From the NCBI GenBank assembly GCA_031257115.1, contig JAIRPF010000165.1, positions 1 to 64,000 on the forward strand: DNA of 64,000 nucleotides, in the 5' to 3' direction. The notes beneath the pieces were generated by a model, which saw nothing but the letters and a program-made list of their open reading frames with translations, searched no databases and was not told where the DNA came from. Shown here piece by piece: positions 53,858-64,000 of this stretch. Position 1 is the stretch's first letter. Every line of letters starts with the position of its first letter. Both the position numbers and the translations under genes were made by a program. The stretch comes from Accumulibacter sp. (GTDB lineage Bacteria; Pseudomonadota; Gammaproteobacteria; Burkholderiales; Rhodocyclaceae).

Positions 53858-55246
53858 TCATTTCGCGCGGCGCGTCTTGATCTCGCGCACGAGTTCGAGA
53901 AACCGGCGATCCGACAGGGGATACAGGAACATGACGAGAAACGCCGCGGAGAACGCGATGGCCGGAGCCAGGGCCACGCCTTCGCGGATCGCGGTCAGGA
54001 CGCCGGCATCCTGCGTGGCCTGGTTCGGCGCATACGCGGCGCCAGCGAGCAGGAAGGCGGGAATCGACCCGCCCAGCGCCAGGCCGCATTTGCGCGTCAG
54101 CGAAAACAAGGAATAATTTAGTCCTTCCAGGCGCATACCGCCGCGCCACTCTCCGTATTCCACCGTATCGCCCTGTAGCGCCCACATGACCGCCATCGCC
54201 AGCATCAGCCCGGCGGAAGCGATGGCCAGGCAGGCGAACGCCGGCGCGGGGTGCGCGGTGGGCGCGAAAAACAGCAGAAAGTGCGCCGTGGCGGCCGTCG
54301 CCATGCCGAACTGGAAGACGGCCCTTTTGCCGAATCGTTCCACCAGCGCCGGCCCCAGCGACACTGATACGAGCAGGCCGAACGGCGTGCCGACCAAGGT
54401 AAAGGTCAGGAAATGCCGGGCGTCGCCCAGCAGGTAGCGCGCGAAATACATGGCCGAGGCGCTCAGCGATCCGGCCCCGGTCAGCGCGCACAAGGCCGCC
54501 AGGCAGAGCACGTGCAAAGCGCGGTTGGAGGCGAGCGTCGCCCAACTCTCGCGCCAGGAAGGGTGAAGCGTCCGGCGCTCGACCACCTCGCGCGTCGTCG
54601 AAAAGCATACGGCATAAAGCGCCATTCCCGCCACGGCGAGCGCGACGGTCAGGAGCGTCAGGCGGTTTTGCAGGGCTTCGCCGTGGATGTCGCGCAGCGC
54701 CGGCACCAGGGCGAAAGCGAGAAAAATGGCGGCGGCGGTCGACATCAGCGTGCGCGCGGCGGCCAGGCGCGAACGCTGGCGCGGCGATTGCGTCATCGCG
54801 GCGGCGAGCGAACCGTAAGGGACATTGACGAATGAATAGGCGGTTCCGAGCAGCGCGTAAGTGACGTAGGCATAAACGAGCTTTCCCGCCGCGCTCCATC
54901 CGGACGGCACGGAAAAGACGGCCACGTTCAGGAGCAGCAGCGGCGCGGAAGCCCACAGCAGCCAGGGACGGAAACGTCCATGCCGCGCCGGCAGACAACC
55001 GCGGTCGATGACGCGGCCCGCCGTGATGTCCATCACGGCGTCATAGACGCGCACCGTCATCAACAGGGTTCCGGCCGCCGCCGCGCCGATTCCCGCCACG
55101 TCGGTATAGTAGGGAAGCAGGAACATCAACCCCAGCGAAAACACGAAATTGTTGGCCGCGTCCCCCAGTCCGTAGCTGATGACGCTGCGCCATCGCAGCG
55201 GTTCGGCGGACATCGTTTTCGATTCGGATGGCATGGTTTTTTTCAT
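53858..55246 (-). CDS. MFS/GPH-family sugar:cation symporter
   Basis: 462 aa; SYGLGDAANNFVFSLGLMFLLPYYTDVAGI, about 12 TM. Confidence 0.85.
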   Translation of the reverse strand: MKKTMPSESKTMSAEPLRWRSVISYGLGDAANNFVFSLGLMFLLPYYTDVAGIGAAAAGTLLMTVRVYDAVMDITAGRVIDRGCLPARHGRFRPWLLWASAPLLLLNVAVFSVPSGWSAAGKLVYAYVTYALLGTAYSFVNVPYGSLAAAMTQSPRQRSRLAAARTLMSTAAAIFLAFALVPALRDIHGEALQNRLTLLTVALAVAGMALYAVCFSTTREVVERRTLHPSWRESWATLASNRALHVLCLAALCALTGAGSLSASAMYFARYLLGDARHFLTFTLVGTPFGLLVSVSLGPALVERFGKRAVFQFGMATAATAHFLLFFAPTAHPAPAFACLAIASAGLMLAMAVMWALQGDTVEYGEWRGGMRLEGLNYSLFSLTRKCGLALGGSIPAFLLAGAAYAPNQATQDAGVLTAIREGVALAPAIAFSAAFLVMFLYPLSDRRFLELVREIKTRRAK

Positions 55247-55264
55247 CCTTCCGCGCGGCGCGCG

Positions 55265-56158
55265 TCATTCCCCGGCGTCGCCGGCCGAACGCAATTCACG
55301 GACCGCTTCCAGCAATTCCGCCAGCAGCGCGGAACGGTCGTCCTTGCGGTACATGCACATCAGGTCGAATGGAATCTTCGACGCGAAGGAACACGGGCGA
55401 AACACCACATTTGGCATATTCAGGGATTGCATGGAAAATGACGTGAGAGTGACGCAAAGGCCGCTGCTCACCAGGGCCAGGCTGGTCATGACGTCGTCGG
55501 CCCGGTGCGCCACGCGGCCCGTGGAGCCGAAAATCTGCGACAGCCTGGATTCCATTTCCATGTCGGACGTCGAACCGACGCGCGGCTCGCCGGCCAGATC
55601 ATCGGCGTCGATGACCTCCCGCGCCGCCAGGGGATGATCCTTGTGCAGGGCGACATAAAGCCGCTCCCCTTCCCGGTACGCCAGCTCGTAGGCCATGTCC
55701 GGCTCGCGCGGCAGGAAGCGGTCGAAAGCGGCCTGGATTTTCCCCTGCCGCAGAAAGGCGATCTGCCGATCCTTGCGGATGTTGTGCAGGCGCAATTCGG
55801 CCCGCGGATTCTTTCTGGCGAATTCGCCCAGGATGCGCGGAATGACGGTGAATATCGCCGAGCCATAAACGCCGATGTCGAAAGGCTGGCGTTCCCCGCG
55901 TTCGGCGTGCTTCACGTGGAGCTTGGCCTGCGCCAGTTCGGCCTGAATGATCCTGGCATGGCGCAGCAGGGCCGCGCCCGCCGCCGTGATTTCCATTCCC
56001 GCCGGAGTGCGCGTGAAGAGCGGCGCGCCCACTTCGTCCTCCAGCGACTGGATTTGCCGCGTCAGGGCCGGCTGCGTGATATGCAGACGCGATGCGGCGC
56101 GGCCGATTTTCTTTTCCTCGGCCACGGCGATGAAATAAAGAAGCGAACGTGTTTCCAA
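55265..56158 (-). CDS. LysR-family transcriptional regulator (TTG start)
   Basis: LETRSLLYFIAVAEEKKIGRAASRLHITQPALTRQIQSLEDEVGAPLFTRT. Confidence 0.92.
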   Translation of the reverse strand: METRSLLYFIAVAEEKKIGRAASRLHITQPALTRQIQSLEDEVGAPLFTRTPAGMEITAAGAALLRHARIIQAELAQAKLHVKHAERGERQPFDIGVYGSAIFTVIPRILGEFARKNPRAELRLHNIRKDRQIAFLRQGKIQAAFDRFLPREPDMAYELAYREGERLYVALHKDHPLAAREVIDADDLAGEPRVGSTSDMEMESRLSQIFGSTGRVAHRADDVMTSLALVSSGLCVTLTSFSMQSLNMPNVVFRPCSFASKIPFDLMCMYRKDDRSALLAELLEAVRELRSAGDAGE

Positions 56159-56433
56159 CCGCGACCCCCCGAATTCCGGCGCGGCCCGCGCGCCACATTG
56201 ACCCCGACACCCATCGCCCGCCAAGGCGAAATCCCCCGCCATTCCCCGCGCCGCCGACGGCCCGCTCCCCATCATCCGGCGGCATGGAGAACATAACAAT
56301 ATGGCATTGGACGTTTTCCGGGGCGGCAAGTAAAAATCATACTTGCCGCTTGTATCGGCGCGCAAGCCCGATGGAAAGATTCGGCGACCGGCTTTCAAAC
56401 GCTGTATACCACGATTGAAAAAGGAGACGTGAA

Positions 56434-59097
56434 ATGGAAGGGTTCGATATCAAAAGAACCGTGTTGAGTTTTGCCGTGGTTTTTGCATTGGCGGCGGGAC
56501 TGGCTTCGTGCGGAGGTGGAGGCGGAGGCGGAGGTGGTAGCGGCGGTGGCGACGGCGGCACAACCCCGCCCCCCTACACCGGCCATGCCTGGTTCGACCC
56601 GGCGATCATCGCCGAACAGAACGCGGCGGCGACCGATGAAGCTAGGGAAGACATCGCGCGGACTCGCGCCAAGGCGCTCATCGCGGCGATGACGGAGGAT
56701 CAGAAGCTGGCGCAATTGACGGGCGCGGGTGTCGGTGCCGTTCCCGAACTGCCTGAGTGCGAGGGGGGACGCCATGTGAAAGACATTCCCGAACTGGGTA
56801 TCCGGACCCTGCGCATCACCAACGGTCCGGTCGGTGTCGGACAGAACGATTGCGCGCCGCCCGGAACGACGGCCATGGGTGGCCAGGCGCTGGTCAGCGA
56901 CCAATCGGCCAAGGCCACGGCGCTGCCCTCGGCGATTGCCTTGGCCGCCTCGTTCGACCGGAGCGCCGCCAAAATGTACGGCGACGTCATCGCCACCGAA
57001 ATGAGGAACCTCGCGCTGGATGTCTTTGAAGCGCCGGGCGTCAACATGGCGCGGATACCGCTCCTGGGACGCAACTTCGAATACTTCGGCGAAGACCCTT
57101 ACCTCTCCGGCACGATGGCGGTCGAGGAATCCAGGGCCATCCAGTCGGCGGGCCTCATCGCCATGCCCAAGCATTTCGTGGCCAACGAGCAGGAAACGCA
57201 GCGCCAGAAAACCTATTCGACGGTCGACGATCAGGTCTTGCGTGAAATCTATCTGATCCCCTTCGAGATGGCGGTGAAAGACGCCAAGGTCGGTTCGATC
57301 ATGTGCGCGTATAACTACACCAACGGTGTGCAAGCCTGCGAGAACGACGTGGCGCAAAACCAGATCCTGCGCGACGATTGGGGTTTCACCGGCTACATCC
57401 AGTCCGATTTCATGGCGACCCGCTCGATGGGGCCGGCGCTGCTGGGCGGCATGGATCACGAAATGCCGAATCCCAGCCTGTGGGCGCCCGACAAGGTCAA
57501 GGAGGCGCTGGCCGATCCTTCGAGCGGCGTTACCTGGGACAAGATCAATCTGGCGCTGGAACGCCGTTTCACGCAGATGTTCAAACTCGGCATCCTGGAT
57601 CGCAAGATTGAAACGACGCCGGTCGACTTCGCCGATGGCGGCGAAAAGGCGCGCGAGATCGGCGTGAAATCGTCCGTCCTCCTGAAAAACCGGAACGGCT
57701 TTCTGCCCTTGTCCGCGACGCTGGGCAGCGGTGAATACGTCACGATCATCGGCAAGGCCACCCAAGTCTATGCCCAGCAGGCGGTCGCGGGCGGCGCGGT
57801 CGTTGGTCAGGTGTCCGCCATCGGCAGTTCCGACGTGATCCCCAGCTACACGGTCACGCCAGCCGAGGGTATCGCCAAGGCGCTGGGCGTCAGCGTCGGT
57901 TCCAACAAGGTGCGGCTGATCCTGGTCGACGACGACAACAATCTGGCGTCGGTCAACGGCGCGGCGATGACCTTCGCGCAGGCCATGACCGACCACATCG
58001 ACAAGCCGGCCAACAAGGCCGTCATCATCATGGCGGGCACGATCGCCGAGGAAGGCGGCGATCGCGGCACGGTCTATTTCCGAACAAGCCTCTCCGGCAC
58101 GCCTTATGAGAATTATTGTGGCTTCATGGGCGACGCATGTCAGATAACGGAGATCGGTTTCGATTCCGACCCAGCTTACCATCCGGGCAACGGCATGACG
58201 CTCGACTGGTATGCCGCGGGCGGCCCCGGCGTCCAGACCTTGAAAGCCGCCACCAGGAGCAGCAAAACCCAAGCCATGATCGATACCATCATGGGGACCG
58301 GTAATCTCAAGGATCGGGCCGTGCTGGTGCTGAAAGACAACGCCAGTTTCGCCGTGCCCGACAGCCTGATCGGCGTCAACGGCCCGGCGGCCATCCTTGA
58401 AGCCTGGTTCCCCGGCCAGGAAGACGGCAACATCGTCGCCGATCTCCTCTTCGGCAAGGCCAACCCGTCGGGCAAGCTGCCGGTCACTTTCCCCAAGGAA
58501 GGCAAGGGCTTCATGGACTACATCACCGAGGCGCAATTCCCCGGCGCGATGAAAGCCGTCCCAGGCCTTACCGGCGCGAAGCCCGTGGTCGAATACAGCG
58601 AAGGCCTGAACATGGGCTACCGCTGGTACGACGCCAACGCCGTCCCCGCCGCCGGATGCACGGTGAGCGGCGGCGTGAACGATTGCGTCGCCTTCCCGTT
58701 CGGCCACGGCCTGTCCTATACGACGTTCGATTTCTCCAATCGGTCCGTCGCGGCCAATGGCGGCAAGTATGACGTCAAGGTCACGGTGAAGAACACGGGA
58801 AGCCGGAAGGGCGCGGAAGTCGTGCAGGTCTACCTGCAATTGCCGGCCTCGGCCAACGCGGGAGGACGCCTGGCGCAGCCGCCCAAGCGCCTCGTCGGTT
58901 TCGCCAAGGTCGAACTCGAATCCGGCGCGCAACAGGACGTGACCCTCACCATCGACCCGGCCGCCAGCAACCACCCGCTCGGCGTCTGGGACACGGCGGC
59001 CCGCGCCTGGGTGACCCCCACGGGCAGCTATACCGTGCTGGTCGGCAATTCCTCGTCGCCGGGCGATCTCGCCTCGGCCGGGACGTTCAGCCGCTGA
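56434..59097 (+). CDS. Glycoside hydrolase family 3 lipoprotein (beta-glucosidase-like) with C-terminal FnIII-like domain
   Basis: Lipobox LASC then Gly-rich linker; GH3 PLLGRNFEYFGEDPYLSG, KHFVANEQE, GYIQSDFMAT; FPFGHGLSYTTFDFS. Confidence 0.92.
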   Translation: MEGFDIKRTVLSFAVVFALAAGLASCGGGGGGGGGSGGGDGGTTPPPYTGHAWFDPAIIAEQNAAATDEAREDIARTRAKALIAAMTEDQKLAQLTGAGVGAVPELPECEGGRHVKDIPELGIRTLRITNGPVGVGQNDCAPPGTTAMGGQALVSDQSAKATALPSAIALAASFDRSAAKMYGDVIATEMRNLALDVFEAPGVNMARIPLLGRNFEYFGEDPYLSGTMAVEESRAIQSAGLIAMPKHFVANEQETQRQKTYSTVDDQVLREIYLIPFEMAVKDAKVGSIMCAYNYTNGVQACENDVAQNQILRDDWGFTGYIQSDFMATRSMGPALLGGMDHEMPNPSLWAPDKVKEALADPSSGVTWDKINLALERRFTQMFKLGILDRKIETTPVDFADGGEKAREIGVKSSVLLKNRNGFLPLSATLGSGEYVTIIGKATQVYAQQAVAGGAVVGQVSAIGSSDVIPSYTVTPAEGIAKALGVSVGSNKVRLILVDDDNNLASVNGAAMTFAQAMTDHIDKPANKAVIIMAGTIAEEGGDRGTVYFRTSLSGTPYENYCGFMGDACQITEIGFDSDPAYHPGNGMTLDWYAAGGPGVQTLKAATRSSKTQAMIDTIMGTGNLKDRAVLVLKDNASFAVPDSLIGVNGPAAILEAWFPGQEDGNIVADLLFGKANPSGKLPVTFPKEGKGFMDYITEAQFPGAMKAVPGLTGAKPVVEYSEGLNMGYRWYDANAVPAAGCTVSGGVNDCVAFPFGHGLSYTTFDFSNRSVAANGGKYDVKVTVKNTGSRKGAEVVQVYLQLPASANAGGRLAQPPKRLVGFAKVELESGAQQDVTLTIDPAASNHPLGVWDTAARAWVTPTGSYTVLVGNSSSPGDLASAGTFSR

Positions 59098-59342
59098 CGC
59101 TGGGAGATGATACGCCGGCCCTCGTCCTCTCCCTCCGAGGGCCGGCGCGATTCTCCTGTCGGACGGGACGCCAGACGCTTCGGCGCGCGGCGTCCCTTTT
59201 TCACCCTGAAAAAAGCGGTTGGCGTGTTTTTGAATCAACCGCCGGCGCATTCACGTCCATTCCCTTGCGTGGGAATCCAGCGTCCGCACATTTACGTCAT
59301 TCCCGCGAAAGCGGGAATCCAGCGCGGTGGTTGAAAACCGCT

Positions 59343-60077
59343 TTAGAGCTTGAAGCCGCGATGCAGGGCGACGACGCCCATTGCCAGGTTGAAGTACTCG
59401 ACTTTCTCGAAACCGGCGCTTTCCATCATCGTCTTCAGCGCCTCCTGATCCGGATGGACGCGGATCGATTCGGCCAGGTAGCGGTAGCTGGCTTCGTCGC
59501 GGACGACGAGATTGCCGATGCGTGGAATGATCTTGAAGGAGTAGAAATCGTAGAGCGGCGCGAGCGGTTTCCAGACGCGCGAAAACTCCAGCGCCAGCAG
59601 CCGGCCGCCGGGGCGCAGCACACGGAACATTTCGGCGAGCGCCCGCTCCTTGCGGGTCATGTTGCGCAGGCCAAAAGCGACCGATACGCAATCGAAATAG
59701 TTGCCGGGAAACGGCAGGTTCTCGGCGTCGCACTGCGCCACGGGAAGAAGGACGCCTTTGTCCGTCAGGCGATCCCGGCCGCGAGTCAGCATCGCGTTGT
59801 TGATGTCGGTGAGCCAGACTTGTCCGCTCTTTCCCGCGCGGCGCGCGAAGGCGAGCGACAGATCGCCGGTGCCGCCCGCCACGTCGAGCACGCGCGAGCC
59901 TTCGCGCACGCCGCCACGGTCGACGGCGAAAGCCTTCCAGAGCCGGTGCAGCCCCCCGGACATGAGGTCGTTCATCAGATCGTAGCGTCGGAAGACCGAA
60001 TCGAAAACATCGGCGACGCGACGCGCCTTATCGTCTTCATCGACCTGCTCAAAACCGAAATGGGTCTGCGTATTCAT
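59343..60077 (-). CDS. ubiE: Ubiquinone/menaquinone biosynthesis C-methyltransferase
   Basis: [44 protein letters not shown]. Confidence 0.97.
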   Translation of the reverse strand: MNTQTHFGFEQVDEDDKARRVADVFDSVFRRYDLMNDLMSGGLHRLWKAFAVDRGGVREGSRVLDVAGGTGDLSLAFARRAGKSGQVWLTDINNAMLTRGRDRLTDKGVLLPVAQCDAENLPFPGNYFDCVSVAFGLRNMTRKERALAEMFRVLRPGGRLLALEFSRVWKPLAPLYDFYSFKIIPRIGNLVVRDEASYRYLAESIRVHPDQEALKTMMESAGFEKVEYFNLAMGVVALHRGFKL

Positions 60078-60363
60078 CGTAAAACTGCTCCGGCTTGAAA
60101 CCCGGCGAAAGGCGCGGGCGAACTCGACAAAATATCATTTTCATCGCGGAATGGAAGGACGTCCACGGGCGGGCAAGCCCCAGGCGCCCGGTGATTGATT
60201 TTCCCCCCCGGTGTCCGTTTCCGGGAGGAATGTCTGTCGTATTTTGGGAATGGTTCGACCGTGCTCGTTGCGGAGAAAGACCCGGCTCTGGTTCGAGCCG
60301 CGAACAGCGCAAATGGCGCGGCAAGGCGAAGGCGGCAAGGGCGCGGGCGTTCTGGAGGTGGGA

Positions 60364-61491
60364 TCAGCCGGCGAAAAATTCCCTGACTTTGTCCATCCAG
60401 GATTTGGCGCGCGGGTTGTGGCGTTCGCCCCGGCTCGTTTCATCGAATTCGCGCAGCAGTTCCTTCTGGCGCTCGGTCAGGTTGACCGGGGTTTCGACGA
60501 CCACGTGGCAAAGCAGGTCGCCGTGGGCGGAGCTGCGCACGCCCTTGATGCCCTTGCCGCGCAGGCGGAAGGTTTTTCCGGATTGGGTTTCTTCCGGAAT
60601 CCGGAGCTTGGCGGCGCCGTCGAGCGTCGGAATCTCGATTTCTCCGCCCAGCGCGGCGGTGGAAAAGCTGATCGGCATTTCGCAGTGCAGGTCGTTGCCG
60701 TCCCGCTGGAAAACGGTGTGCGGCTTGAGGTGGACTTGCACGTAGAGATCGCCCGGAGGGCCGCCGTTGATGCCATGCTCGCCCTCGCCGGAGAGCCGGA
60801 TGCGGTCGCCTTCGTCGACGCCGGCAGGAATTTTCACCGCCAGCGTCTTGTGCTGCTTGATGCGTCCGGCGCCGTGGCAAGCGCCGCAGGGATCCGCGAT
60901 GAACTTGCCGGTACCCCGGCATTTGGGACAAGTCTGCTGGATCGAGAAAAAACCCTGCCGGATGTGCACCTGGCCGCTGCCCTGGCAGGTCGGGCAGGTC
61001 TTGGGCTGGGTGCCGGCCTTGGCGCCCGTGCCCTTGCAGGATTCGCAGACATCCATCGTCGGGATGCGGATCTTGGTTTCCGTGCCGAAGGCCGCCTGTT
61101 CGAGCGTGATCTCCAGGTTGTAGCGCAGATCGGCGCCGCGATAGACGTTCGAGCGCCCGCTTCGGCCGCCGCCGCCGAAAATCTCGTCGAAGATGCCGCC
61201 GAAAGCGTCCGAGAAACCGCCCGCGCCGCCGAAACCGCCAAAACCGCCGCCCATGCCGGCCTGGGGATCGACGCCGGCGTGTCCGAACTGGTCGTAGGCC
61301 GCGCGCTTCTGCGCGTCGGAAAGAATCTCGTAGGCTTCCTTGGCTTCCTTGAAGGATTCCTCCGCCTTGGGGTTGTCCGGATTGCGGTCCGGATGGTATT
61401 TCATGGCCAGCTTGCGGTAGGCCTTCTTGATGTCGTCCTCGGAAGCGTCACGATTGACGCCAAGAATTTCGTAAAAATCTTTCTTTGCCAC
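60364..61491 (-). CDS. dnaJ: Chaperone DnaJ (GTG start)
   Basis: [38 protein letters not shown]; four CXXCXGXG repeats. Confidence 0.97.
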   Translation of the reverse strand: MAKKDFYEILGVNRDASEDDIKKAYRKLAMKYHPDRNPDNPKAEESFKEAKEAYEILSDAQKRAAYDQFGHAGVDPQAGMGGGFGGFGGAGGFSDAFGGIFDEIFGGGGRSGRSNVYRGADLRYNLEITLEQAAFGTETKIRIPTMDVCESCKGTGAKAGTQPKTCPTCQGSGQVHIRQGFFSIQQTCPKCRGTGKFIADPCGACHGAGRIKQHKTLAVKIPAGVDEGDRIRLSGEGEHGINGGPPGDLYVQVHLKPHTVFQRDGNDLHCEMPISFSTAALGGEIEIPTLDGAAKLRIPEETQSGKTFRLRGKGIKGVRSSAHGDLLCHVVVETPVNLTERQKELLREFDETSRGERHNPRAKSWMDKVREFFAG

Positions 61492-61540
61492 GATCTCTTC
61501 CCCTAGCCTATTTGTGCCTGCCGATAACCGCACACGGCTG

Positions 61541-62536
61541 CTATTGCTTGATGTTACAGTTCTCTTCCTTCGACTTTAACCACGCCATAAGTAGCCGCCT
61601 GTCGTTGTTGGCAGAAGTTTCGAACCACTGAGAACACAAATAATAGTCTGCTCCGTTGATCGTCAAGGGGTTGGCGTAATAGCGCACACGGTCGAAGCTG
61701 GTGTTGGCAGCGACCAGCAGGGGAAAATCAATCCCGAACATGCGCTTGGAGTAATCCTTGGTTTGTAGCTGGGTTAGTTCTTCCTGCGAAACGCACCCGC
61801 TTTCGAGGGTCTTGCGCAGTAGGTTGTTCGCAATCTTGCCGATTTTCAGTTCCTGCCCCCCATCAGTGGACGGCTTGTCGTCTGGCCTGAAGGTGGGTTT
61901 TTCGGGGTTTCGCTCGTTTTCAAACATTTTCACAAGCTGATAGGAACGCAGGAAGAGTTCCGTTGTATCGGAGATTCCTTCGCTAGCAATCAAAGTGGGG
62001 CGCAGGACGTGTTTGTTAAAATCCTTGTTGGCGAGTAGCCGCGCCTTAAACCTCAGATTATTTTTCGCAAACAGATCGTTCAAGTCGGCGACAGCAGGTT
62101 GCATGTCTTTCAAAACAGCGTCATTAATCTTTGGCGAAGCAAAAATAAGTTCGCCCTGCATCACACTGAGGTAACCCCACAGACATAGCGCGGTACGCAG
62201 GAATTTCTTGATGACCCGTGTGACGGTTTCCGATTGTTTGCCATAATTGAGACCCGCCTCGTGGTACGCCACGTCTACAGCATAGACCTCCAAGCCGTTT
62301 TCGGTTTGCGCGGTGCCGATGACATCAATTTCTGCTTGGGCCAGCAACTGCGCAAGCGAGTTGTTTTTGTAAACATCCGGGAACCGATCCGCTGAAACCT
62401 GCATGAACCGTTCCAGTTCTTCGCCGCGTTGCAGCGTCCACGAAGGCGATGGTTTCCAGTTAAGCTGCACTATCTGACACTCTTTCACGTGCCGTAGCCA
62501 CGAATAGAACAGCGACTCGCCTATTTCGATTTTCAT
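61541..62536 (-). CDS. Hypothetical protein, possible PD-(D/E)XK-like nuclease fold, between dnaK and dnaJ
   Basis: 331 aa ORF of visibly lower [28 protein letters not shown] ... [32 protein letters not shown]. Confidence 0.65.
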   Translation of the reverse strand: MKIEIGESLFYSWLRHVKECQIVQLNWKPSPSWTLQRGEELERFMQVSADRFPDVYKNNSLAQLLAQAEIDVIGTAQTENGLEVYAVDVAYHEAGLNYGKQSETVTRVIKKFLRTALCLWGYLSVMQGELIFASPKINDAVLKDMQPAVADLNDLFAKNNLRFKARLLANKDFNKHVLRPTLIASEGISDTTELFLRSYQLVKMFENERNPEKPTFRPDDKPSTDGGQELKIGKIANNLLRKTLESGCVSQEELTQLQTKDYSKRMFGIDFPLLVAANTSFDRVRYYANPLTINGADYYLCSQWFETSANNDRRLLMAWLKSKEENCNIKQ

Positions 62537-62731
62537 GCTATCCCTTCGTCGTAATACCGATCAACCAGAATCGGCTAGCTTCTCGCCTTTGATGCGATCG
62601 AGCGTCTACAACATACCTTCACAGGCTACCTTGTGCGTTTTCGGGCGCATCATGCGCCCGGCTTCTCCATGACCAGCCTTCCGGCGAATCGGGCGGTCTG
62701 CCGAACACGACCGCCTCGACCTGACTCGGAC

Positions 62732-64000
<1,269 letters not shown>

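Noticed and set aside
53858-55246. tRNA-Ser-anchored integrative element starting at 53821
   Set aside because: No integrase and no attachment-site duplicate of the tRNA 3' end seen downstream
56395-59250. 951-aa minus-strand ORF
   Set aside because: Antisense shadow of the GH3 gene

Overview
64 kb, GC-rich chromosomal window, probably betaproteobacterial (inferred from secA/dciA divergence, trxA-rho-rpmE, tRNA-Gln-prs-rplY-pth, ftsEX). About 0.6-20 kb is one long minus-strand type IV (MSHA-like) pilus/pseudopilus cluster: secretin, inner-membrane platform protein, two ATPases, PilO/PilN-like proteins and at least three prepilins. A P19-like iron protein and an FtrD/NapH-like polyferredoxin lie inside it. 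A textbook Fur box overlapping a sigma70-like promoter sits at its upstream edge, and this possible iron-linked pilus locus is the main hunting result. The cluster is also full of intergenic repeats: (i) 20-bp palindromes ATTCCCGCGAAAGCGGGAAT, resembling Neisseria dRS3, often in inverted pairs around palindromic modules, including two 208-bp composite copies; (ii) a 9-nt-period repeat ((A)CACGGMGRA) that repeatedly starts at or just after stop codons. The rest is mostly housekeeping (xerC, ftsEX, rpmE, rho, trxA, hemA, prfA, glgA, prs, rplY, pth, argJ, secA, dciA, ubiG, queD, lysC, ubiE, dnaJ, dnaK). Accessory islands include an IS630/IS1595 remnant zone with a frameshifted murein endopeptidase pseudogene, a GH3 beta-glucosidase/GPH transporter/LysR locus, and an AT-richer nuclease-like ORF inserted between dnaK and dnaJ. 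Two tRNAs (Gln-TTG, Ser-GCT) are present. No rRNA, CRISPR array or intact prophage was seen. All family calls are from reading the translations; no database search was run.
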